Shown here: positions 12,558-20,905 of the stretch, piece after piece
Position numbering within the stretch: position 1 is the first letter of the stretch
Layout: each line of letters begins with the position of its first letter
Source of the DNA: Strigamia acuminata
Taxonomy: Eukaryota; Arthropoda; Chilopoda; Geophilomorpha; Linotaeniidae
Length of the DNA stretch: 64,000 bases
NCBI GenBank assembly: GCA_949358305.1
Contig: OX442320.1
Coordinates: 808,501-872,500 of the forward strand
Direction: 5' to 3'
Translations under genes and position numbers: made by a program
The notes under the pieces: generated by a model
The model's database searches: none
The model's input: only the letters and a program-made list of their open reading frames with translations
Told to the model about the DNA's origin: nothing

Positions 12558-13360
12558 GGGGAAGTTGTTTTTTGGTGCCTGTGACCCGGATTCGTGCGCG
12601 TTTGATCACCGTGCGTGAAGCTAGAGTTTGGCCACTTCACAGACGATTCAGGGGATTTGTGACAACAGGACGGTTTGTGCAGTTAGCGGCTGGTTCCGCA
12701 TGTATTTCCGATCAAGTTTGTGCAGCTGAGAATCGTCTAGAAGTAACCATCAATGCCAGGGGTCCAGTTCAAGTGACACAACGCAATGTGCAGCAGTTCG
12801 CCATGCTTTTTGAAGATGACATTCAGTTGTTTCTTTGTGATTTTGATGGGTTTTGCTTTGGGTTTTTATTTGTGTCCTTTTGGGGGAGATATGAGTCTTG
12901 CTATTGCATTTTAAGTGATATAAAATAAGTTTTGGCTCTACTATAACTGCATAAGCAGGAGAGCAACAGATTTAGCTAGAATAGTCTATAGTTTGCATGA
13001 TTTTTAGTGGAATTCTTGTGAACAGGGATTATTTAAGTTCTCTTAGAGCATTTATTTGTAAACAGAAGCAGTTTACTTGTAATTTTAGAAGAGAGTTAGT
13101 CAGTCTGAGTATTTACATTCTCAGAATTGTTAGGGATTTATTCTAAAAAGGTTTTAGTTGAGATTTTGAGTGAGTCTGTGATTCAACCACTCAAATTATA
13201 TTAGAAATCCTCTTGGAGTTTGTCTGTATAGCAGAGAGTTTGGGTGTTTAAGCACTCAGATTCTAAAGGTTCGTCTTAAGTTTAACGTGTGTGTTGTGTG
13301 TTGGTGTAAGGTGACCGTAGTAATTGTCTTTGCTTTCCAACCTTTTCAGGTGCGATCAGC
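12558..13360 (+). other. E2 untranslated leader
   Basis: This is 0.8 kb between LTR and gag-pol. The first part resembles the leader of E5 (shared ACACAACGCAATGTGCA near 12777, and CGGCTGGTTCCG-like sequence). A 137-codon frame (12515-12928) crosses the LTR edge, but its frame is not kept in E5, so I do not call it a gene. A polypyrimidine tract with TTTTCAG (AG at 13348-13349) precedes the gag ATG and is a possible 3' splice site. Confidence 0.6.
12573..12594 (+). promoter_or_regulatory. E2 primer-binding site (tRNA-His-like)
   Basis: TGGTGCCTGTGACCCGGATT and the bases following lie 15 bases past the LTR. This is complementary to the 3' end of animal tRNA-His (...AATCCGAGTCACGGCACCA) apart from one inserted T and one mismatch. 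The assignment rests on remembered tRNA sequence. Confidence 0.65.
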
Positions 13361-16300
13361 ATGTCTACGTCACCAGGAAGAACCTCACCTACACCGGTTA
13401 CAATTCCTAAGCCGGATGAGTTGGACGTTTTGACCTCTCGATTTGAGACGGTTGGGGTCGCAGTTGAGGAGTTGTTGAAGGAATCAAAGGCCATTACCGA
13501 TCCTGCAGAGCTAGAAGCAACTGCTTTAGCCGCAGAGGAACAGATTAAGAAGATGGTTGATGACCTGAACTTGATGCAACCACTGATACCCAGAGATCAG
13601 TACATGACCAACCTTAAGGAGATTGAGGGTTATTACACGCCTATGGCAGTGTTGAAGCACCGTAGCCAAGTGGCGCAACGATTTGTGTCGCATTGGACAG
13701 CAAATGCGTCGACGTTGTCTGCCAATACAAGCCAGAATCAGACTAATGTTTCACAACAAAGTAGTCTTTCGCAATTAACGCGAAGAAATCGCAACGCTAA
13801 ACTTCCAAAGTTGGAAATAGCAAAGTTTGGTGGAGAAGTTGTGGAGTTCAAGTCCTTTTTGGATCGATTTGACTCAACAGTGCACACAAACTCAGACCTC
13901 TCGGAAGTAGAGAAGCTGCAATACCTGCAGTCATTCTGCACAGGTGAAGCAGCAACGCTAATATCCACCTTTAGACAAGTGGATGGATCCTACGACTTAG
14001 CTCGTAGTGAATTGATTCGAAGTTATGGGGACGACGAAGCGCAAAGGGCGGCTTTGCTCAAGTCTCTTAAGGAATTGAAACCAATCACAGAAGTACACCC
14101 TGTCAAGGCGGTGAAGGCGCAACTTACAAAGTTGTCTGCGACCATTAGGGTGCTTGAGCAGTTAAGTGTTCCTGTTCAGACAGCGGGCTTTCTTTTAGCA
14201 CCTGACGTGTTGAGGAAGTTCCCGCCGGTTATGGTCACTCAGTTTTACAGATCCCATGGAACCAAATCCTCAAATTTATTGACGATTTTGGACTTTTTTG
14301 CCACAGAAGTTAAGCTTCTAGAGCAAGTAGAAGACGTTATGGGATCCAATCTCCTTCACATTAAGAAGGACAAGGTCGATAAGAGCGACCAAAAAGAGCA
14401 ACGAAAAGGGACAATGTCCACTTGTGCATTGGCTCAAGGGACAAAGAGCTCGAGTAATCCCAAGTTGACAGTCGATAAAGCGACTTGCATTTTTTGCAAA
14501 GAAGGGCACGCTAACTCCTTTTGCAAAAAAGAGATTAGCGTTGAGGACAAGTCTGCCATTGCGCAAAAGAATCGGCTTTGCTACAATTGTCTGCAAAGCG
14601 GACATATGGCCATTAGATGCCGATTGAAGACGTCTTGTAGGACGTGCGGTGGTCGACACCACTCCAGCATTTGCAGGAAGTCAATCGTTACGAGTCCAGG
14701 TGGGGCAGAGAAGTCGAAGGACGTTAGTGCTAACGTTTCTTTGGCGATCTCGTCAACGCTCCAATTGATGATTTTTACTGCCGAAGTAAAGACGAAATCT
14801 GGTGGTTCGCACACGGTACGTGGGATGTTAGATCCTGGAAGTCACCGTTCTTATATTCTTAAGAGCGTAGCTGACCGGATACGGCTGAAGAGTTGTGGTT
14901 CAATAGAGGCCACAGCCCAACGTCTCAATGAGGAGAACGCAGGGTCGGCGTCTTATGACGTCTACAAGATCTTGCTTCAGTCTCGACACGGAGCCAAAGA
15001 GCTCAAGGTGACAGCTTTAAGCGCAAAGAGTTTACCCCATGTGTATGGGATAGCCAGCCCAGATGTTATTCAGAAAGTTAAGAATTTGGGGTTTGAATTG
15101 GCTGAGGACTTACCTTCAACTGCAGGCAATGTTGATATCTTGCTTGGCGTTGATGTCTGGTGGGAAATCTGCTTGGATGGACGCAAACGCCTGGATGGTC
15201 GACTGGGTTTGGTGAACACCATCTTTGGGTGGGTGTTATCAGGAGCAGCTGGGTCGACTGATGTCTTCTCAGAGAGCTCGCGCGACGTTTCTTGCTGCAA
15301 CACCTGTGATATTAAAACAGACCGAGACTTGGAGAAGCTATGGAGTTTAGAAGCCGTTGGTATTAGTGCCGGCGAGCGTGATTCCGATTTTATTAGAGAT
15401 CGTTTCGAGAAAACAAAGACAAGAAGAGAAGATGGTTGTTATGAAGTTTGCTTACCTTTCAATGAGCGAATTGGTTCGTTGGAATCCAATTGGGATTTGG
15501 CATTGAATCAGTTGTCGCACACGTTGAGAAGGATTGACAGCAGCAGTGACCACAAAGAACGTTACCACAAAGCTATGTGGGACTACGTGCGCGAAGAGCA
15601 CGCAGAAGTAGTACCTCTTGCAGAAAGATACAAGAAGTCTGGCGTTTATGTTATTCCGCACCATCCAGTGATTAGGGAGGATAGAGATACAACGAAGTTT
15701 AGAGTAGTTTTTAACGCGTCGTCTTCAAAGAAAGGAGTTCCTTCTTTAAACGACTGCTTATACCCTGGTCCGAGCCTTAATCCGGACATTGTGCCAGTAA
15801 TTGTTCGTTTCCGACTTTACTGTGTGGTTGCGATAGCGGACATTAAACAAGCCTTTCTTCAGGTATTGATTAAGTTAGAACACTGCGATTACTTAAGATT
15901 TTTGTGGGTTTCCGACGAATATTTTCAGAACGAATATTCATGGCAAAACTTATGGGACCATTTGGTTGTGTTACGGATGATAGTTGTGCCTTTCGGTGTC
16001 AACTCATCCCCGTTTTTGCTCTGCGCGGTTATTCGAGCGCAGGGGCGTCTATATTTAGTCCTTTTTCCGAAGGAAGCAGACGCCCTGGACAAGGGAATTT
16101 ACATGGATGACCTGACGTCCGGCGACGATAACGCTGCAAAGACGACGCAACATTGCGTGAATTTACGAACTATTCTAGATGAGGGAAAATTGCCTCTTGT
16201 AAAGTGGGCTACCTCAAGTGCTGAGGTTTTCAACGCGCTTAAGGGAGAAGATTTTCATATGAGAGCAGAGGAATTTAAGGATTTAGACATTATCAAGATG

Positions 16301-17707
16301 TTGGGTATTGTTTGGAAAGTTCAAGAAGATGTTATCATGTTTAGGATTCCTGAAGGAGTTGAGATTACCAGAAGAAGAAGGGGTATCTTATCTTTGGTGG
16401 CATCGGTCTTCGATCCTCTCGGATTGATCTCACCGGTCATCTTGCCGATGAAGTTGCTTTTGCAGTCCATGTGGGGGCGAGAGATCAAGTGGGATGATAG
16501 GATTTCGTACGAGAGTTCTGAGCGAGTTACCAAATGGTACACCGACTTGCAACGTCTTATTGACGCAAAGGTCAAGCGATGGATAGGAACTTATTCGGGT
16601 CAATCATTAGATCTTGAAGTATATTGCGACGCAAGCCCGCAAGCGTATGGATGCGCAATTTATGTCCGCGCTGCATCTGGAGAGTGTCAATTGCTTCTAA
16701 GCAAAGGACGCATTGCTCCGATGACCAAGCTATCCCTACCACGCCTAGAGCTGACCGCCACAGTAGTGGGCGTCCGTATGACAGAGTATTTGAGGAAGGA
16801 TTTCCTGCCTACCTATCCCATTGGTAAAGTCAGTTACTTCTCTGACTCAATGGTAGCATTAGGCTGGATAAGATCCGTTAAAAACCGTTGGAAGCCCTAT
16901 GTTTCCAATCGGGTTGCAGAAGTTTTAGAAAAGTCTAGTCCGGAACAGTGGACATACATTCCGACAGAGCGGAATCCAGCAGACGTTTTTACGCGACCTT
17001 GCGACGCTAGAAGCCTAATTGCTAATCGTCTTTGGTGGGATGGACCTGGCCAACCAGAAGTTCTTCCTATCGATTTAGATACCGTCGTTTTTCCGCTTGA
17101 GGAAGAGAAAAAAGGGAAGGTTGTTACAGCTAGCATGCTGGGAGAAGCATTCAGGATCAAATTTTTTGAACGCTTTAGCTCATTTAGTAAGCTTGTGAAA
17201 GTGTTTGCGCGCATGAGGCGCTGGCTACCTTTTTCTTCTTCGCGTGGGAGGGACCTCGAGTACCTCGAAATGGAGTTAGCCGAGGAAAAGGTTATTCGTT
17301 TAGCACAGGACGCGTACTTTCGAGACGAGATATTAGCCACAGAGCTTAAGGAGAAGGTCCACAAGGAGTCAATCCTGAAAAATTTCGACATTTTTCTTGA
17401 CGAAAAAGAGATTTTGAGACTTAGAAGTCGTTTAGGGAAGTCGACACTGTCTTTCGACGAAGCTTACCCTATTCTGTTACACCCTGACAGCTGGGTCACC
17501 AAACTGATCATTAGACGAGCTCACCTGCAGTTGTTGCATGGTGACCTTAGCGAGACACTTTATCGTGTCCGAGATCGCTATTGGGTGATACGAGGTCGAA
17601 GAACAGTTAAGTCTGTGATTCGTAGCTGCCTAACCTGTAGGAAGGAACGATTAGGACGTCATAATCCTTCTACTGGCGATCCTCCTATTGTTACGTGGCC
17701 AGACTGA
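13361..17707 (+). CDS. gag-pol: BEL/Pao Gag-Pol polyprotein, gag to N-terminal integrase (pol cut by E3)
   Basis: This is the structural and enzymatic polyprotein of E2. The ATG at 13361 follows a splice-acceptor-like TTTTCAG. Gag (about residues 1-370) contains the Pao-type PKLEIAKFGG...FLDRFDSTVH...LQYLQSF block. Cys/His knuckles follow at about 376-438. The protease active site reads DPGS (Asp at 491), not the usual D-S/T-G. RT follows with RVVFNASS and catalytic YMDD at 914-917. RNase H of the Pao type has CDAS (Asp about 1090) and SLPRLEL. The integrase zinc-binding region ends HLQLLHGD...CLTCRKE. True E2 sequence stops at 17688; the last few codons and stop are E3 LTR sequence. The frame is open throughout. 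It cannot yield a full integrase in this copy. Confidence 0.93.
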   Translation: MSTSPGRTSPTPVTIPKPDELDVLTSRFETVGVAVEELLKESKAITDPAELEATALAAEEQIKKMVDDLNLMQPLIPRDQYMTNLKEIEGYYTPMAVLKHRSQVAQRFVSHWTANASTLSANTSQNQTNVSQQSSLSQLTRRNRNAKLPKLEIAKFGGEVVEFKSFLDRFDSTVHTNSDLSEVEKLQYLQSFCTGEAATLISTFRQVDGSYDLARSELIRSYGDDEAQRAALLKSLKELKPITEVHPVKAVKAQLTKLSATIRVLEQLSVPVQTAGFLLAPDVLRKFPPVMVTQFYRSHGTKSSNLLTILDFFATEVKLLEQVEDVMGSNLLHIKKDKVDKSDQKEQRKGTMSTCALAQGTKSSSNPKLTVDKATCIFCKEGHANSFCKKEISVEDKSAIAQKNRLCYNCLQSGHMAIRCRLKTSCRTCGGRHHSSICRKSIVTSPGGAEKSKDVSANVSLAISSTLQLMIFTAEVKTKSGGSHTVRGMLDPGSHRSYILKSVADRIRLKSCGSIEATAQRLNEENAGSASYDVYKILLQSRHGAKELKVTALSAKSLPHVYGIASPDVIQKVKNLGFELAEDLPSTAGNVDILLGVDVWWEICLDGRKRLDGRLGLVNTIFGWVLSGAAGSTDVFSESSRDVSCCNTCDIKTDRDLEKLWSLEAVGISAGERDSDFIRDRFEKTKTRREDGCYEVCLPFNERIGSLESNWDLALNQLSHTLRRIDSSSDHKERYHKAMWDYVREEHAEVVPLAERYKKSGVYVIPHHPVIREDRDTTKFRVVFNASSSKKGVPSLNDCLYPGPSLNPDIVPVIVRFRLYCVVAIADIKQAFLQVLIKLEHCDYLRFLWVSDEYFQNEYSWQNLWDHLVVLRMIVVPFGVNSSPFLLCAVIRAQGRLYLVLFPKEADALDKGIYMDDLTSGDDNAAKTTQHCVNLRTILDEGKLPLVKWATSSAEVFNALKGEDFHMRAEEFKDLDIIKMLGIVWKVQEDVIMFRIPEGVEITRRRRGILSLVASVFDPLGLISPVILPMKLLLQSMWGREIKWDDRISYESSERVTKWYTDLQRLIDAKVKRWIGTYSGQSLDLEVYCDASPQAYGCAIYVRAASGECQLLLSKGRIAPMTKLSLPRLELTATVVGVRMTEYLRKDFLPTYPIGKVSYFSDSMVALGWIRSVKNRWKPYVSNRVAEVLEKSSPEQWTYIPTERNPADVFTRPCDARSLIANRLWWDGPGQPEVLPIDLDTVVFPLEEEKKGKVVTASMLGEAFRIKFFERFSSFSKLVKVFARMRRWLPFSSSRGRDLEYLEMELAEEKVIRLAQDAYFRDEILATELKEKVHKESILKNFDIFLDEKEILRLRSRLGKSTLSFDEAYPILLHPDSWVTKLIIRRAHLQLLHGDLSETLYRVRDRYWVIRGRRTVKSVIRSCLTCRKERLGRHNPSTGDPPIVTWPD

Positions 17708-18207
17708 CTACTGTTTGACCACGTAAATACTTTATTATTAAACTGGGGGTTTGCAATTGCACTAAGTTAAACTAGCATTTAAACTGTGTTGCTAATAAGA
17801 AGGTAATGAAGAGGACTCATTGTATTATTATTAAAATATAACAGTATGTTTATTAAATCATAAATACAATCTGAAATAAACCAAAGATTAACTTAAAACT
17901 AAATCTTATAAAACTATCTTAAATCTAGTAAGCATGAATAACTTTGGTGGGTGAAGAACCTCAAGATGCCGCGGCAGTACCTGCCCGACAACCTCTCGGT
18001 ATGAAAGCTCGGAATGAACTGACATTTCAGTTCTCCTCATCAGCCAAGTAAACTTGGGTGATTCTACTATTACTTAATGGGTAAATTAGTGAGATCATTC
18101 GCTTAAGGCGAACTCTAGTGAGGGTTTACAGCATTAATTCGAATCGTTTAGTTACGGAAGCGAGGTGGCGACAACTGGTTCACAGTGTGCTCGTCAACCT
18201 CGTAACA
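17689..18207 (-). repeat. E3 3' LTR (sense of the element)
   Basis: This 519 bp copy supplies the stop codon that ends the truncated E2 frame at 17707. Confidence 0.95.
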
Positions 18208-18507
18208 GCCCCCTCCTTTAGATTTTTGGACCCCAAAAACAAGTTATTTAACTAAACAAACTCCCTTGTTGTTCATGCTTATATATGAGTTCATTCCCTG
18301 TTATTCATGCTTACTTTCACAAAATTTATACTTTAAACAATATTTACTAAAAACAATTTCAAATTACAAAAATTCAAAATCATATGTCAATTATTACACA
18401 AATACACTTTCAAGATTAACACTTTTTGATATTTTTACACTTATATTACTTTTTTTTCTCAGTTTTCCTATTTTCTATACAAACTAATAATTCAAAAAAA
18501 ATAATAT
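18208..18507 (-). other. E3 3' untranslated region, downstream part, with polypurine tract
   Basis: This is the rest of the E3 3' region beyond E4. The 13 bases next to the 3' LTR (18208-18220) read TAAAGGAGGGGGC on the minus strand. That is a normal polypurine tract and nearly the same as E4's. The remainder is A/T-rich without an ORF. It ends with the ATAT target of E4 (18504-18507). Confidence 0.7.
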
Positions 18508-19012
18508 TGTTACGCGGTAGAGCCGTACCGTGTATCGGCTGGCTCTGCTCGCTCTGTTTAGGCATTTAATGCAATGAATTCTCACTAGACGGCGCTGCGC
18601 ACCTAATTGGATGCACAGACCGTTCAACTTAGTTGATAGGGGGAATAGGAGTTTACTTAGTGAGTTGATTAAGCCAGAGAGCTCAGATCTCTTTTGATTC
18701 TCAAACTGTTACCTTCACCTACTACTGCCAGCCGGTTGACGGTCAGGCAGGACTAGGTTTTCTAAACTGAATTGAATTGACAACAGCATCATCCTTATTT
18801 AGTTACTTATTTGATTTGAATGAACCATTTATGTGTTTTAGGTTTAATAAATGAACAAATGTAATAAGAGCTGATGACCGAACATTTACATTAGTAAATG
18901 TCCGACTTTGAACAATAAAGCCAATAGGCATTTTACATATAAAACCCTGTGTCATTCTTGATTGAATTCATGTCACGTAGGACTAAATCAATCCCCATTT
19001 AGCCACGTAACA
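18508..19012 (+). repeat. E4 5' LTR
   Basis: 505 bp. Near its end lie a CCAAT (about 18921), a TATA-like CATATAAAA (about 18936) and TCATTCT (about 18952), an initiator-like sequence of the arthropod TCAKTY type. Most of the LTR would then be U3. Confidence 0.95.
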
Positions 19013-19014
19013 AC

Positions 19015-19028
19015 TGGTGGAGATGCGG
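19015..19028 (+). promoter_or_regulatory. E4 primer-binding site (tRNA-Ala-like)
   Basis: TGGTGGAGATGCGG starts two bases after the LTR. It is complementary to an animal tRNA-Ala 3' end (...GCATCTCCACCA). This is inference from memory of tRNA-Ala. Confidence 0.65.
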
Positions 19029-19573
19029 TCTCGATTGTAGCCCGTTTAGATTTTAAAATCCCATTAAAATTGGATTAAAATTGCCAAAATAATTTAATAA
19101 AAATCAAGAAATAAAAACTTGAAAATTTCTGATTTTATAGCAATTATCTTGAATGACTCAGAGTTGGTAAAAACAAGTGAAGTCACAGCTTGAATATTTA
19201 ATGTCATTGTGTGAAATAATTTGCATTTTGGAAATTGAACCCTATATTTAGTAATTTAGTAGTTTAATTGTTTATTAGGGATTAATAAATTGATTTACAA
19301 TTGTTATATTTAGAATAAATAAAATATATAGTGTATAAATACTAATTTTGATATTTATTTACAGGAAATTTTGTGAATTTATAGGAATTGAAAAATTGTT
19401 TTGAAATGTTATTGTTGGATTATTTTCTTAGTAATTTTGAGTGTAATATTTATGTATTATATGCTAATAACACTTTAAGTTTTCAGGTAATGAATTCGTG
19501 TTAGTGTATTCAGTGTTTAGAAAGAGATTAGTGCTAGTGAAGTGAATAAAAAAGTGCAATATAAGGCTTCAGT
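19029..19573 (+). other. E4 untranslated leader with candidate splice sites
   Basis: About 545 bp of A/T-rich leader. TATTTATTTACAG (about 19354-19365) resembles a 3' splice site. TTTTCAG/GTAATG (junction about 19486/19487) resembles a 5' splice donor. A donor here could serve a spliced mRNA for ORF3 whose acceptor is at 25255-25256. No in-frame ATG for gag is present; a TAA lies four codons before the GTG. Confidence 0.5.
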
Positions 19574-20905
19574 GTGGATAAGCCGGTGAAATTGTCACAA
19601 TTCAACTTGGATAATCTTCAGGATCTACAAAATTTGCAGTCACCTGAACCAAATTTGAAAAATATCACCACTAGAAGAAGTAAAAACGCTAAATCCGAAT
19701 CTGACACTGAACCTCAGAAGGAAGATAAAGAAGTCCGATCTCAACCTCAATCAATATTACAGAAATTGGATTTTGCTACTCCAGCAATAAAATTAATTCC
19801 ACAAAAAGGTTTAGAAGAAATAATAAAGACATTTACACCAGTAAAAACTAAACCAGTTCCAACCCCAATTAAACCAAATTTTCCGAAAATGACATCACCA
19901 CAGACTCCAACGGACGTATTGACCGACTTATTGAAGAGTTTGGTAGTGCAGAAGCGACCTGTTGTCACTTATGATACAGAAAAGGGCAACATCGACCAAT
20001 GGCTTGTGGCATATGAAGCTACAATAGGAACAGATGATGAGAGGGTAAAACATCTAGCATTAGCCTTAAAGACTGATGGATTGGCATGGTTTGTGGAACA
20101 ACTTAAGAAGAATCCGACATGGAAATGGACGGATTGGAAACCACAGATCGAGAAAAAATTTAGAAGAAGCCAAGAAAATGTTTACAATACTCTCCACTTC
20201 ATGAAACACAAAGAGGGTACAGCAGATGCCTTCATGAAGAAAGTCTTGGCCGAATGTGCGTTTATTCTACCAGAGATGACTGAAACTCAGAAAATAAATT
20301 ATGTTTACCAAGGTTTGAAGCCTGCAATGCAGAAGATGATGATAACAGTATTTCCATCGACGTTAGAAGAAATGGAACAGAGACTTAAATTGTATGAAAG
20401 TCACAAAACAGAAGAACCAGCGGATCTACTGCTCACAATGTTCAAAAAAGTTGTAGATGAAAAGGTGAACCCTACGACAACAGGTATACTGTCTGGAACA
20501 GGGGGATCCCCAGTAAGCTACGCCGAGTTATTAGCTGAAAATATTAAATTAAAACAGCAAAAGCTCGTTAGTGAGTCAGTAGAGCCACAACAATCGGTTC
20601 CATTATTCATACAAGGCGAGTGGTATATTCCAGCATCGCAGCGCGGACAGAACTTTAGAGGTAGATACAACAGAGGTAGACAGCGGTCAAATAGTAGTCC
20701 GACAACAACGCGTTCATGTGGATGTTGGCATCGTTATGGTTGTGAACATAACACATCAGCGCCACAGGAGCAACAACCTCAAGAAAATAGAGGGAACCCA
20801 AACAATAGAAGGTGGTTTAAGAAGAAAAGGACACAAGGGGGTGGTAAAACGAACCCTAATCCTAAGCAGAACCCACAACAAGGTCAACAAGAAGAGGAAA
20901 ACTAG
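19574..20905 (+). CDS. gag: Gypsy Gag protein of E4
   Basis: This is the Gag of E4 (443 codons), which assembles the particle and packages RNA. The frame opens at GTG 19574 just after an in-frame TAA (19562-19564). The first in-frame ATG is at 19889 (codon 106). The region before that ATG is conserved with E3, so initiation is either non-AUG or via splicing. The core contains YDTEKGNIDQWLVAYEATIG, FVEQLKKNPTWKW and KKFRRSQENV. The tail is Arg/Gly/Gln-rich with SCGCWHRYGCEH (about 382-392), which is not a CCHC knuckle. The end GAAAAC-TAG leads into pol in the -1 frame. Confidence 0.9.
   Translation: MDKPVKLSQFNLDNLQDLQNLQSPEPNLKNITTRRSKNAKSESDTEPQKEDKEVRSQPQSILQKLDFATPAIKLIPQKGLEEIIKTFTPVKTKPVPTPIKPNFPKMTSPQTPTDVLTDLLKSLVVQKRPVVTYDTEKGNIDQWLVAYEATIGTDDERVKHLALALKTDGLAWFVEQLKKNPTWKWTDWKPQIEKKFRRSQENVYNTLHFMKHKEGTADAFMKKVLAECAFILPEMTETQKINYVYQGLKPAMQKMMITVFPSTLEEMEQRLKLYESHKTEEPADLLLTMFKKVVDEKVNPTTTGILSGTGGSPVSYAELLAENIKLKQQKLVSESVEPQQSVPLFIQGEWYIPASQRGQNFRGRYNRGRQRSNSSPTTTRSCGCWHRYGCEHNTSAPQEQQPQENRGNPNNRRWFKKKRTQGGGKTNPNPKQNPQQGQQEEEN
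20896..20905 (+). promoter_or_regulatory. Candidate -1 ribosomal frameshift site of E4
   Basis: GGAAAAC followed immediately by the gag stop TAG. E3 has GAAAAAC-TAG at the same place (32567-32575, minus). Pol is open in the -1 frame across this point in both. It is not a perfect X XXY YYZ heptamer, but A-AAC next to a stop is conserved. Confidence 0.5.

Noticed and set aside
12515-12928. 137-codon frame in the E2 leader as a coding sequence
   Set aside because: It crosses the LTR and primer site, and the matching E5 leader does not keep the frame.
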